Notes: generated by a model from the sequence alone, not told the origin. DNA of 64,000 nucleotides from Nocardioides bruguierae (GCF_023656415.1 NZ_JAMOIL010000027.1:1-64000); one strand, 5' to 3'; positions 53,850 through 61,833 are shown, counted from the first letter of the stretch. Numbers and translations are program-made.

Positions 53850-54769
53850 AAGTACCCCCGCACGTCCTTCGCGATCTCCAAGAGGTCCTCCACGGCGAGG
53901 AGCAGACCCTCGAGTTGTCCGGGCTTGTCGAACCCGGGGAACTGCTTGCCCATCGTGGTGAAGCACGTGTTGGGCGGGGGAGTAGTCGCAGACGCCACCC
54001 CGACGCCTGCTCCGGCGCGCTCGTGGCTCTCAAGCCAGAACTCGACGAGCTTGCTGCACAACTCGCCGACGGGGCCTTCGGCCGTCGAGTAGATCGAGAC
54101 CTGCTGCGCTAGGTACCGCATGGCCTTGGTTCGCAGCTGGACGTAGGCGGTGCTGACGGTTGAGGAGACCGGCCCGGCAGCGGTGTGCTTCTTCAGCTCC
54201 CACAGGCGGTAGTGGTGCTCGTCGGTCACAGTCTCGCGGAAGACGATGAACCCGTCGGCGCCTGGCTCGGTGACGTTGAACTTCGGGGGCTCCAGCACGA
54301 CGGGGGTTCGCGCGGGGTCGACCGTCTCGGAGGCGTGGAGGTACCACATCCACTCCGCCACGTGCCCGACGAGATGGTCCTCGCTCTTGCCCGTGGGCGG
54401 CAGGCCGAAGACGCTGTCTACGAACGCGGCTACGACCTCGCGGTCGGTGCCGGTCAGCTTCACGCCGGCGAGCGCGGCGGCGCGCCAGGTCGAGTAGACG
54501 ATCGAATTGCCGCCGCGGTATTTCATCGCCGCCTCCGCGATAACCCACGCGACTGCCGCTCGCTCGACTGGGGACAGCCCGACCGCGGTGCCGAGGTGCC
54601 AGGTGCACTTCTGGGTCGTCGGTGGAGCCTTCTGGGTGATGGTGAGGAATTTGGTCAGCTTGCCGTCATGGGCAACAGTCTCGGCCTCCGCGGCGGACGC
54701 GGTCACTGCCGGGACGTAACTCGTCGTCGTGGTTGAGGTCGCGCTCGGTGCCGACGTTGCACCAGCCAA
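53834..54769 (-). CDS. PD-(D/E)xK nuclease-like protein, HamA-like
   Basis: The 311-residue protein has a disordered Ser/Thr-rich start (about 25 residues), a helical middle, and GADGFIVFRETVTDEHHYRLWELKKH near residues 170-195. There an Asp and an ExK motif are spaced as in PD-(D/E)xK nucleases. HamA (DUF1837) of Hachiman has the same kind of catalytic core and sits upstream of the helicase, as here. Whether this is true DUF1837 or a different nuclease family cannot be decided by eye. The start is TTG at 54769 with GGGGAG 8 bases upstream; an ATG at 54777 is out of frame. Confidence 0.65.
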   Translation of the reverse strand: MAGATSAPSATSTTTTSYVPAVTASAAEAETVAHDGKLTKFLTITQKAPPTTQKCTWHLGTAVGLSPVERAAVAWVIAEAAMKYRGGNSIVYSTWRAAALAGVKLTGTDREVVAAFVDSVFGLPPTGKSEDHLVGHVAEWMWYLHASETVDPARTPVVLEPPKFNVTEPGADGFIVFRETVTDEHHYRLWELKKHTAAGPVSSTVSTAYVQLRTKAMRYLAQQVSIYSTAEGPVGELCSKLVEFWLESHERAGAGVGVASATTPPPNTCFTTMGKQFPGFDKPGQLEGLLLAVEDLLEIAKDVRGYLWTVL

Positions 54770-54954
54770 GGTGTCATCTCCCCTCGCATAATCACGATGG
54801 CGGGCCCCGCGACCCGGATCGACGTGGCCGCGGCGTTGTCGCGTTGTCGCCAGCGGGAGTCCCGGCTGGCCGTGAGACCCATCCTGTCACATTCGCCCGC
54901 ACGATTGCAGAAATATTCTTGCTTATCTGTTGGACGTATGTCTATCGTCGTCCC
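54770..54954. promoter_or_regulatory. Divergent promoter region of the two defence modules
   Basis: These 185 bases separate the leftward nuclease-helicase genes from the rightward XRE-ImmA gene. An AT-rich stretch stands out at 54900-54930 (TTGCAGAAATATTCTTGCTT), which is the most promoter-like sequence of the island and could be bound by the XRE protein. Exact promoter elements cannot be fixed. Confidence 0.45.
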
Positions 54955-55989
54955 GTGAACTCCGTAGCGGACATTGGCGCAATGCTGCAGCTCGTGCGCG
55001 TAGCGCGTGGATTTACGCAGGATGCGCTCTCCAACGCCACCGGGATCTCGCAGGCCGTGCTGTCGAAGGCCGAGAGCGGGATTGTCGCGCTCGACGACGC
55101 CCGGCTTGCCCTAGTCGCTGAGGTTCTTGAGGTGCCGATCGATCGGTTCCTCGACGGGGCTCCCGCCGGCGGCGTACTGAGCGCATGCGCTTTCCACCGC
55201 AAGCGGGCGAGCCTGCCGGTCTCCGATGCCAAGCGAATCCGCGCGATCCTCGATTTGACCGGCCTAGAGGTCGCCGCCGTCCTCTCTGATGTCGAACCGC
55301 ATGTCAGCGTCCCGCGCGAGACTCCGTCGGACGACGGCTGGACCACGCCCGCTGACATCGCCTACGACATCCGCGAAGCTGCAGGGCTCGGTAACGATCC
55401 GATCCCCGATCTGGTCGGTGTCGTGGAGTCCCTCGGCGCCGTGATCTTGGTCCGCGATCTCCAGGCGACCAAGATCGATGCCATCGGCTCATGGCCCGAG
55501 GGGTACCGGCCTCTGTTCCTGCTCAACGCGTCCTCGCCGGCCGACCGGCGCCGCTTCACCCTCGCGCACGAGTTCGGACACGCCGTGATGCACTCCGAGC
55601 CACGGACTGACCAGGAGCGCGAAGCTGACCAGTTCGCCAGCGAGCTGCTTCTTCCTGCTGCCGGTGTGCGCGACGACCTCGTGAATCTCGACCTGGGCAA
55701 ACTCGCGCTGCTGAAGCGGAAGTGGGGCGCGTCCATGGCAGCACTGGTCCGCAAGGCCCGCGATGTCGGGACCATCACGGAGAACGAGTACAAGAAGTTG
55801 AACATCGAGCTCTCGACGGCCGGCTACAGACTCAAGGAGCCGGTGGATCTGCCATTAGAGCAGCCCTCACTGATGATGCAACGTCTCCGTTCGCGCCTTG
55901 AGAATGGTGCAACCGTCGAGGACCTGGCGCGCCTCACCCATATGCTGCCCAATAAGTTTCACACTGCATATCTGCAGGAGGCCTCGTGA
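54955..55989 (+). CDS. XRE helix-turn-helix / ImmA-IrrE metallopeptidase fusion (1)
   Basis: The 344-residue protein has an XRE-type helix-turn-helix at residues 8-62 (LQLVRVARGFTQDALSNATGISQAVLSKAESG). A linker follows, then an ImmA/IrrE zinc peptidase domain with LAHEFGHAVMH near residue 205 and the downstream metal ligand region EREADQFASELLLP. Proteins of this design cleave or inactivate repressors and antitoxins after stress. GTG at 54955 is chosen; an ATG nine codons later is possible. The stop overlaps the next gene by 4 bases, so the two products are probably made in fixed ratio. It is divergent from the nuclease-helicase pair. Confidence 0.87.
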   Translation: MNSVADIGAMLQLVRVARGFTQDALSNATGISQAVLSKAESGIVALDDARLALVAEVLEVPIDRFLDGAPAGGVLSACAFHRKRASLPVSDAKRIRAILDLTGLEVAAVLSDVEPHVSVPRETPSDDGWTTPADIAYDIREAAGLGNDPIPDLVGVVESLGAVILVRDLQATKIDAIGSWPEGYRPLFLLNASSPADRRRFTLAHEFGHAVMHSEPRTDQEREADQFASELLLPAAGVRDDLVNLDLGKLALLKRKWGASMAALVRKARDVGTITENEYKKLNIELSTAGYRLKEPVDLPLEQPSLMMQRLRSRLENGATVEDLARLTHMLPNKFHTAYLQEAS

Positions 55990-57401
55990 GCACCTCGATC
56001 CAGTCACCCTCCGGCGATGGCAACGTCGGCGGACTTTCCCAGCCGGACGCCGGCGATTCGGTCGCGGCGCCGACGGCTGTCCGCCGACCAGGGCGACCGC
56101 AGGGGGGAGACGCGACTGCCGAGAGCGAGGCGTCTACCGTCGAGCCCAGCCTCGGGGAAAGGTCCCATCGCGAGTTCGGTCGGCAGCAGACATCTACGCA
56201 CGGCAGCCGGCTCGTCCTTAAGGAGTCGCCGCCCCCTCCCCGCGGTGCTCCCTCCGGCGCCGCGCCCGCGGCAGGCAAGACGAGCAGCTCGGCCACGAGG
56301 CGGACTCCCGCGCCCTCCGTCGCGCCTGAGTACACCGGAGCCCGGCGGCGTATCCACGGGCGCGTCTTGGTGCTCATCGGCGAGGACGCCGAGCACTACG
56401 TCGACGTCGTCAACGACGCGTGCTCTGGGCTCGTGATCGGTGGCAAGAGTGCCCTCGAGGAAGTGCGCCGCATGGCCCACTCCCATCCGGACCGGGTGCT
56501 TGCCGTAGACCCATGGCTGTCGGAGAAGGGCTACGCGAGCGAGGAGGCGCCGTTCGTTCTTGAGGTGGCCGATGAAGACGCCCCCGCACTCCTGCCTGCG
56601 CCCACGCTCGAGGAGTACCTGCAGGCGCAAATCGGGGCAGGCGCGACCTTCGCCACCACTCCGACAGGCGTTATGCGCGCCGGTGACCGACGGTCGCTCA
56701 AGAAGGCGATCAGACAGGTCAACGACCTCGATCGTGACGACGTGGTGTTCTACGCGCCGCTTGAGCTTGCCTGGTTCACTTCCGCCAATGTCAACGGGCT
56801 CATCGGTGTCCTCGCTGCGTGCAAGCACCCCGTCGCGATCGCGCTGGCCGACAGCAACGGCGACCCCTACACCAAGGTGCTCCCAGCGCTGAGGTCTGTG
56901 GTGGCATCGCTGCCGTACGGGATGATCTGGCGGTCCGACCTCGCTGGCCTGGACCTCCTGGCGCACGGAGCGAAGGCCGCGAGCATTGGCGTGTTGCCCG
57001 CCAAGCGCGCCGCGAAGGTGCCCGACAGCATCCGCAGGGCCTCGGACAAGACCGACAGGCGGCCGCAGGTACTGCGGCCTGAACTGCTTCGCTACGTGCG
57101 CACCAGCTACATGCGCGACGAGTGGTACGCGGCGACCGAGCCGCCGCTCTGCTGGTGCCAGGTTTGCGACGGCCGAGAGATCGACCGCTTCAGTCAGACC
57201 ACCGAATCGCGTCTTGAGGCTCACCGCCACAATGCGGTGACGCTGGTCGCGCTGATCGAAGATGTGGGGAACCTCGTCGGAGACAAGAACTGGTGGCGCG
57301 ACTTAGCCCGCGACGCAGTGGCCGAGCACACTGTGCTCGGTGGACTGCTCGGGCGGAAGGTGGAGCCGCCGGCCAGCGTAGACGCCTTCGCCGACGCCTG
57401 A
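55986..57401 (+). CDS. TGT/DpdA-like zinc protein coupled to an ImmA peptidase
   Basis: This 471-residue protein of uncertain function has residues 1-115 low-complexity and basic/Pro-rich. The rest looks like an alpha/beta barrel (VLVLIGEDAEHYVDVVND, VVFYAPLELAWFTSANVNG, MIWRSDLAGLDLLAHGAKAASIGVLP). Near residues 390-415 comes CWCQVCDGREIDRF, then EAHRHNAVTL. The C-x-C-x2-C with a later His-x-His-Asn is the zinc-site pattern of tRNA-guanine transglycosylases and of the DNA-modifying relative DpdA. This suggests base exchange on RNA or DNA, but the catalytic aspartates could not be assigned. GTG at 55986 overlaps the peptidase stop. Confidence 0.55.
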   Translation: MSTSIQSPSGDGNVGGLSQPDAGDSVAAPTAVRRPGRPQGGDATAESEASTVEPSLGERSHREFGRQQTSTHGSRLVLKESPPPPRGAPSGAAPAAGKTSSSATRRTPAPSVAPEYTGARRRIHGRVLVLIGEDAEHYVDVVNDACSGLVIGGKSALEEVRRMAHSHPDRVLAVDPWLSEKGYASEEAPFVLEVADEDAPALLPAPTLEEYLQAQIGAGATFATTPTGVMRAGDRRSLKKAIRQVNDLDRDDVVFYAPLELAWFTSANVNGLIGVLAACKHPVAIALADSNGDPYTKVLPALRSVVASLPYGMIWRSDLAGLDLLAHGAKAASIGVLPAKRAAKVPDSIRRASDKTDRRPQVLRPELLRYVRTSYMRDEWYAATEPPLCWCQVCDGREIDRFSQTTESRLEAHRHNAVTLVALIEDVGNLVGDKNWWRDLARDAVAEHTVLGGLLGRKVEPPASVDAFADA

Positions 57402-57509
57402 ACGGCTCCATCCCGGGCCGCCATGGCCCCGTCATTTGCCTGCCGTGGGTGTAAGCGTTCTGCAGTGTCTCTTTGTCGTGCCGGATGCGCTGCAGCGACT
57501 TGCGCCGAG

Positions 57510-58130
57510 CTATTCGGAGGCGAGGTCGACGCTGTGCGACATTGCGTCGAGTGCTGACTCTGCGAAATGCCAGGAGGCTACCGTCTCCCTGGTAGGCCTG
57601 AAAGGCGCGGGGTGTATCAGCCACCTGAGGCTCTCCGGCCCATCGATCATCGTGGCCAGACCGATCCCGTAGTAGCGAGCTTCCATGACGGCATGGTCCA
57701 GATCCGCAGCGTCGCTGGTGAGCACGGCGTAGCGCGAGCAGTACGACGCGAACTGGCCGGCCTGGCTCAAACCGTCTGACCACCTGGCGGCGCAGACCCC
57801 GGCACGCAGCACTCGGATCGGGCTCACGGCGCGACGAACGACGACGTCATTGGTGTAGTCGATGCATCCGGCGGGTGCGGCCGTCAGCGTGCGGATGGTA
57901 CGTCTATCGAGGGCCTGGATAGGCACAGGAAGGTCGACCGGCAATGTCAGCAACGCCTCAAGGAGCGCCTTGTTCAGGATGGCACCGAGGCCGGTCGCTG
58001 CGCGCCGCTCGATCTCGTCCAAGACAGGGTCCATCTCCAGGACGGCCCGCGTCCGCCGCGCCGGGGCCGACACACGCCACGCCGCCGCGGAATCGTTGGC
58101 AGAGGCGGCGCGCAGTACGTCGACCGTCAT
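57510..58130 (-). CDS. Unidentified island protein
   Basis: I do not recognise this 206-residue protein. It is soluble, with no signal or membrane segment. The C-terminal 60 residues look most conserved: YYGIGLATMIDGPESLRWLIHPAPFRPTRETVASWHFAESALDAM. The ATG at 58130 overlaps the stop of a tiny upstream frame (ATGA), with no ribosome site of its own, so it may depend on translational coupling. It lies between the TGT-like gene (convergent) and the truncated hsdR. Confidence 0.65.
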   Translation of the reverse strand: MTVDVLRAASANDSAAAWRVSAPARRTRAVLEMDPVLDEIERRAATGLGAILNKALLEALLTLPVDLPVPIQALDRRTIRTLTAAPAGCIDYTNDVVVRRAVSPIRVLRAGVCAARWSDGLSQAGQFASYCSRYAVLTSDAADLDHAVMEARYYGIGLATMIDGPESLRWLIHPAPFRPTRETVASWHFAESALDAMSHSVDLASE

Positions 58131-58216
58131 CGACGAATCAACTGTGCTTCAGTCAGCAGCGGGCCTGACACGAGTGTCTGGGCGATGCGTGATCGAGCTT
58201 GCATCGTGCGCTTCAT
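58127..58216 (-). CDS. Possible 29-residue ORF coupled to the next gene
   Basis: An ATG at 58216 with GAGGTGAGAG two bases upstream opens MKRTMQARSRIAQTLVSGPL, then LTEAQLIRR. Its stop overlaps the start of the 206-residue gene. It is in frame with the hsdR remnant but looks unrelated to it, so it may be a small protein, or the surviving end of another gene at the recombination junction. Confidence 0.35.
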   Translation of the reverse strand: MKRTMQARSRIAQTLVSGPLLTEAQLIRR

Positions 58217-58289
58217 CGCTCTCACCTCGCACATAGTCGATGCCGATTGGGGTGACGTTATCGCAGGAACGAGTTCAGCCCGTCGACGG

Positions 58290-59251
58290 GGAGTCGGTCG
58301 GGCGTTGTAGGCGACCGTGACCGGGGCGTCGGGCACCCAGCCGTCCAGCTCGGGGTCGTCGCTCTCGCCGACCTCCTCGTTGCGCAGCGCCTTGAAGACG
58401 CGCTGGATGGTGGAGATCGCGAGGGCCGTCGACTCCTGCATCGGGCCTCGGTTGAGCCGGTTCACGTTGTAGAGCTCGGTGAACCGGCGGCCGTCGTCGG
58501 GGGTGCGGTAGTTCTCGAACTCGGCCATCGTCTGCTTGGCCAGGTTGTTGCGGTCGACCAGGAACAGGATGCGGTCGAAGCCGCCGAACTTCAGCAGCCG
58601 GTAGGACAGCGTCACGGCCGCGTAGGTCTTGCCGGCACCGGTCGCCATCTGCACGAGACTCCGGTCGTAGCGCTGCTCGCGCAGGCTCTGCTCGACAGCG
58701 TTGATCGCCTCGATCTGCGCTGGCCGTAGGGGAGTGGTGTCGAGCGTCGGCATCGCGGTGACCTTGCCTCGCCAGGTGGGGTGTTCCTCGCCCTTCCTTC
58801 GCAGGGTCTTGGCGAGGGTGGCCGCCTTGGGGAAGTTGAAGATCCGGCGAGCCCGCGGCTCGGGGTCGAAACCGTTGGTGAAGTGGGTCTCGGTGCCACT
58901 GGCCTCGAAGGCGAACGGGAGCCGGCCGTCCTTGGTCTGGGCCGCCAACCTGACATCGGCCGGCAGGCCTTCGGCGTACATCGCGGACTGCCACTCGACA
59001 CCCGACAGGGGAGTGCCCTCAGGCTTGGCCTCGATCACACCGACGACCCTCTGGTCGACGTAGAGCAGGTAGTCGGCTCGACCGTGTCCTGTCGCCATCG
59101 TCGCCTCGCGGCGCGCGACGCCCTGGGCCGCGAACAAGTTGAGCGACCTGCTGTCCTGCACCGACCAGCCCGCGTCGGTGAGCTGGCGGTCGATGAGCAC
59201 ACGGGGACGCGCTTCCGCAGCAAGGCGGGTGGCGTCGTCCCCGAGGTTCAT
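58290..59251 (-). pseudogene. hsdR: Type I restriction endonuclease subunit HsdR, 5' fragment
   Basis: About 320 residues of an EcoEI-type HsdR, normally near 900-1000, are present. The N-terminal nuclease region (GRADYLLYVDQRVVGVIEAKPEG, PD-(D/E)xK) and helicase motif I (MATGAGKTYAAV) with FLVDRNNLAKQTM are intact. Similarity stops after PVTVAYNA near 58295, before the DEAH motif, and the frame then runs through unrelated codons to a stop at 58127. No hsdM or hsdS is nearby. It cannot be a working translocase and marks a deletion or recombination junction. Its base composition is more GC-rich than the rest of the island. Confidence 0.85.
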
Positions 59252-59286
59252 GATGCCTCGTAGGTTATGCGCTACGGACTGGTGTC

Positions 59287-59618
59287 ATGGCACTTCCAGA
59301 GACTGACCTGCACCGCATCCGGCTCTGGGCGCGGGCGCGGGTGCCCGAGCACCTGTGGGACCAGGTCAAGGTCGAGGCCGACGTTTCCGACGCCACGTCG
59401 ACATCGTCGAGGTGCGGCCACCGTGGGACGGCGTCGGCGAGGACGCCCGGTTCCCGATCGCGCGCCTGCGCTACACGAAGTCGTCCGGCCAATGGGCGAT
59501 CTACTGGCGTGATCGCAACCTGAAGTTCCACGAGTACAAGCGCAAGCGCCCGACCAAGAACGTCCAGGCGCTCCTGGACCACATCGGAACCAGCGGTGAC
59601 CCGATCTTCTGGGGCTGA
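59287..59618 (+). pseudogene. DUF3024 family protein, frameshifted
   Basis: The frame from ATG 59287 reads MALPETDLHRIRLWARARVPEHLWDQVKVEADVSD. Family similarity then continues in another frame as RHVDIVEVRPPWDGVG, ARFPIARLRYTKSSGQWAIYWRDRNLKFHEYKRKRP, to a stop at 59618. Loss of one C near 59391 would explain the shift. DUF3024 proteins are about 110 residues with unknown function. It is divergent from the hsdR fragment. Either a real disruption or a sequencing indel is possible. Confidence 0.8.
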
Positions 59619-59708
59619 GGAGGCGGGAAGGTCAGATGTCGGCTTCCGGTAGAGGTCGTTCTCACACTGCCCGGCGCGGCTGTGCGCTGCACAGACAAGA
59701 CGTAGCCG

Positions 59709-59737
59709 CTGACGGGCGAGGGTTCATGTGCCAGAAT
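59709..59737 (+). promoter_or_regulatory. Candidate promoter of a leaderless transcript
   Basis: CTGACG (59709-59714) and CAGAAT (59732-59737) are separated by 17 bases. The -10-like element ends 7 bases before the ATG at 59745, which would place the transcription start at or next to the start codon. Leaderless messages are common in actinobacteria. Confidence 0.5.
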
Positions 59738-59744
59738 CGCACAC

Positions 59745-60878
59745 ATGAGTGACCTTGACGCCCACACGCTTGGCGCCCGCGTTCGCGAAGCTCGAATGCG
59801 CGCCGGTCTTCGTCAGGATGAGCTCGCCTCGCGGGTGGGCTTCTCGGGACACTCCGTAATTGCGAAGATTGAGACAGGCGCACGGAAGGTCAGCGCCCTC
59901 GAGCTCTCCGACATTGCGGCTGCTATGGGCGTGCAGATGATCGATTTCTTCGAGGAACCGACCCCCGCGATTGTTTCTCACCGCACGAGCCGGACTCCGG
60001 ACGCTACCGACTCAACGATTGATGCACGGCTTGCGCTCCTTGCTCAGGACGTCGAGTTCGTCGACTCTCTCGCCGATGGGGCTTTGGGATTCGACCGAGC
60101 GCCCGAAGAGCAGACTCCCCCTACTACGGTTGAGGAAGCCGAAGACCTTGCGGCTCACGCGCGAGAACTGCTTGGCCTCACGCCGAACGATCCGATCCCG
60201 CACCTAGTCGAGACCGTCGGACTGGTCGGCCTCCTCGCGTTCTCCGCGGACGTCGGTAAGGATCTTGCGGACGCAGGAACGGTGTTGCTGCGGCGTGGGG
60301 GAGTTGCCTTTGTCAATAGCCATGCGGACGTCGGCCGCAGACGCCTAGCCCTCGCGCACGAGTTCGGGCACTACCTCTGCGCCGATGATTACACCGTCGA
60401 CTGGCGAGTCGACGCATATGAGCCAAAGACGGCGCCTGTAGAGGCGCTGCTCGACCAGTTCGCCCGCACCTTGCTGCTACCCGCAGAGGCACTGACGAAT
60501 GCATGGGCCCAGCGCTTCGAAGAACACGGACCGCGGAGGGCAGCCGCCTGGTTTGCACATCACTACCGCATCGACATGGCCACCCTCGCTCGGCGGCTCC
60601 GAGAACTCGGCCTCGCCGATCACGAGACAGCTGGGATCGTGCGCTCGCATCGCACCACTAGAGCCGACATTCTCGAACTCGACCTGTACGTCCCGGCCGA
60701 AGAGATGGCTGGGACGACCGTGCCCCGTACCTACGAGAAAGCGGTCCTGCGCCTAGTTGGCAGCGAGCTCATCAGCCGAGAGCGGGCCCTAGATCTATTG
60801 CTAGGCACGCTGAACGACGATGATCTACCTGTTCCCAGAACTCGCCGCGAGGACGAGATCTGGAAGTTCGTCTCCTGA
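59745..60878 (+). CDS. XRE helix-turn-helix / ImmA-IrrE metallopeptidase fusion (2)
   Basis: The 377-residue protein has an N-terminal XRE domain (LGARVREARMRAGLRQDELASRVGFSGHSVIAKIETGARKVSALEL, residues 9-54). A linker follows, then an ImmA/IrrE peptidase with LALAHEFGHYLC near residue 204 and LLDQFARTLLLPAEAL. The C-terminal 70 residues contain an extra helical segment. It differs clearly in sequence from the other XRE-ImmA protein of the island. Its TGA shares one base with the ATG of a PIN-like gene, a toxin-antitoxin-like layout in which this protein would be antitoxin or regulator. Confidence 0.87.
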   Translation: MSDLDAHTLGARVREARMRAGLRQDELASRVGFSGHSVIAKIETGARKVSALELSDIAAAMGVQMIDFFEEPTPAIVSHRTSRTPDATDSTIDARLALLAQDVEFVDSLADGALGFDRAPEEQTPPTTVEEAEDLAAHARELLGLTPNDPIPHLVETVGLVGLLAFSADVGKDLADAGTVLLRRGGVAFVNSHADVGRRRLALAHEFGHYLCADDYTVDWRVDAYEPKTAPVEALLDQFARTLLLPAEALTNAWAQRFEEHGPRRAAAWFAHHYRIDMATLARRLRELGLADHETAGIVRSHRTTRADILELDLYVPAEEMAGTTVPRTYEKAVLRLVGSELISRERALDLLLGTLNDDDLPVPRTRREDEIWKFVS

Positions 60879-61435
60879 TGACCCCAGGCGCCGACGCCTG
60901 GGTTTTTGACACCGGTCCGCTCAGGCACTTCGCGCTCAGCGGTTGGCTGGGCGTCTTGAAGTTTCTCGCCGGAGGCCGTCCAGTCCTCATGCCAGACGTT
61001 GTTGAGCGAGAACTGCGGCGACAGACGGAGGAGGTCCGGGCGGTCGGTCAGGTCCTCGACGCCGACTGGATTCATGTGTTTTCTTCATCCGACCCCTCCT
61101 ACATGGCGAAGTTCGCTGGATACGCGCGCCGCCTCGTCGCCGACGGCAAGAACGAAGGCGAGTGCGGTGTTCTTGCGATGGGCGCCACCTTCGGGAGCGA
61201 GATGGTGATTGACGACAGCACTCCTAGGGAAGTCGCGGAGACGGAGGGCTTGCGGGTCACGGCGACCGTTCCGATCCTGTGTGATGCGATTCGCGCCAAA
61301 CAGCTGACACTTTCGATGGTGGAACACGTGGCGGACGAACTCCTTGCGAACGAGTACTACCTGCCGTTCGGTCCAGGAGGGTTTCGTCGGCACGTGCTCG
61401 AACACGGGCTGCTGGACTACGACGAGACGACCTGA
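60878..61435 (+). CDS. PIN-like RNase domain protein, partner of the ImmA peptidase
   Basis: The 185-residue protein starts WVFDTGPLRHFALSG with the first PIN aspartate. It continues with VVERELRRQ (acidic residue), GKNEGECGVLAMG and MVIDDSTPREVAE, giving the spaced Asp/Glu set of PIN-fold ribonucleases. The start ATG overlaps the peptidase stop by one base. PIN proteins are usually the toxin of a toxin-antitoxin pair, cutting RNA. The layout resembles ImmA/IrrE-PIN pairs such as those described as RosmerTA, an association made from memory and not checked. Confidence 0.72.
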   Translation: MTPGADAWVFDTGPLRHFALSGWLGVLKFLAGGRPVLMPDVVERELRRQTEEVRAVGQVLDADWIHVFSSSDPSYMAKFAGYARRLVADGKNEGECGVLAMGATFGSEMVIDDSTPREVAETEGLRVTATVPILCDAIRAKQLTLSMVEHVADELLANEYYLPFGPGGFRRHVLEHGLLDYDETT

Positions 61436-61590
61436 CTGAGTTCACAGGGAGCAGTCGTTGAGTGGTGCCCGGGTGCGGCCGGGGGTCGGATCAGCTCGCA
61501 ACGCATGAGCCGTAGTTGTCTCCAACGGCAAGCCCGGGCCGTGTTCGCGTTCCACGTCGACAGTGACGCGGAATCTGTGCGTCGCCAGCG

Positions 61591-61618
61591 GTCCGCAAGT
61601 AGTCCGCAAGAAGTTCGG
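61591..61618. repeat. Candidate arm-type site, right (paired GTCCGCA motif)
   Basis: GTCCGCA-N4-GTCCGCA followed by AGAA and TTC repeats the left block (23 of 28 bases). It lies 43 bases inside the right core repeat. The 398-base region 61436-61833 contains no convincing gene. Confidence 0.65.
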
Positions 61619-61661
61619 CCGAGACCGATTCTGGCCGACGACGTCCAACGGTCTCGCGAAC

Positions 61662-61678
61662 GCGTTTCCGCAGGTCAG
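61662..61678. repeat. Candidate attR core (17-bp direct repeat, right)
   Basis: GCGTTTCCGCAGGTCAG is the right counterpart of 49853-49869 (16 of 17 identical, same orientation, 11.8 kb apart). Backbone-like genes resume about 150 bases later. Confidence 0.7.
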
Positions 61679-61833
61679 GCCGCTTTCTTCGGCTTCAACC
61701 GGCGATGACCAACAGTAGCCGAAGCCCCGCGTGATCGTTCCGCTTCAACGTCTGAGTCGTCCAGGACACGGTCGCGTCCCACGTGCCGACCGCGCCGCTC
61801 GGCGCGCGTGCCGCACGGGCAGATACTGAGCCC

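Noticed and set aside
55986..57401. Housekeeping queuine tRNA-ribosyltransferase
   Set aside because: The length, disordered N-terminus, missing classical TGT segments and island context do not fit a canonical Tgt; only the zinc-site pattern is shared.
61436..61833. Integrase C-terminus at the right island border
   Set aside because: Short frames here lack the R-H-R-Y residues; only the direct repeats are supported.
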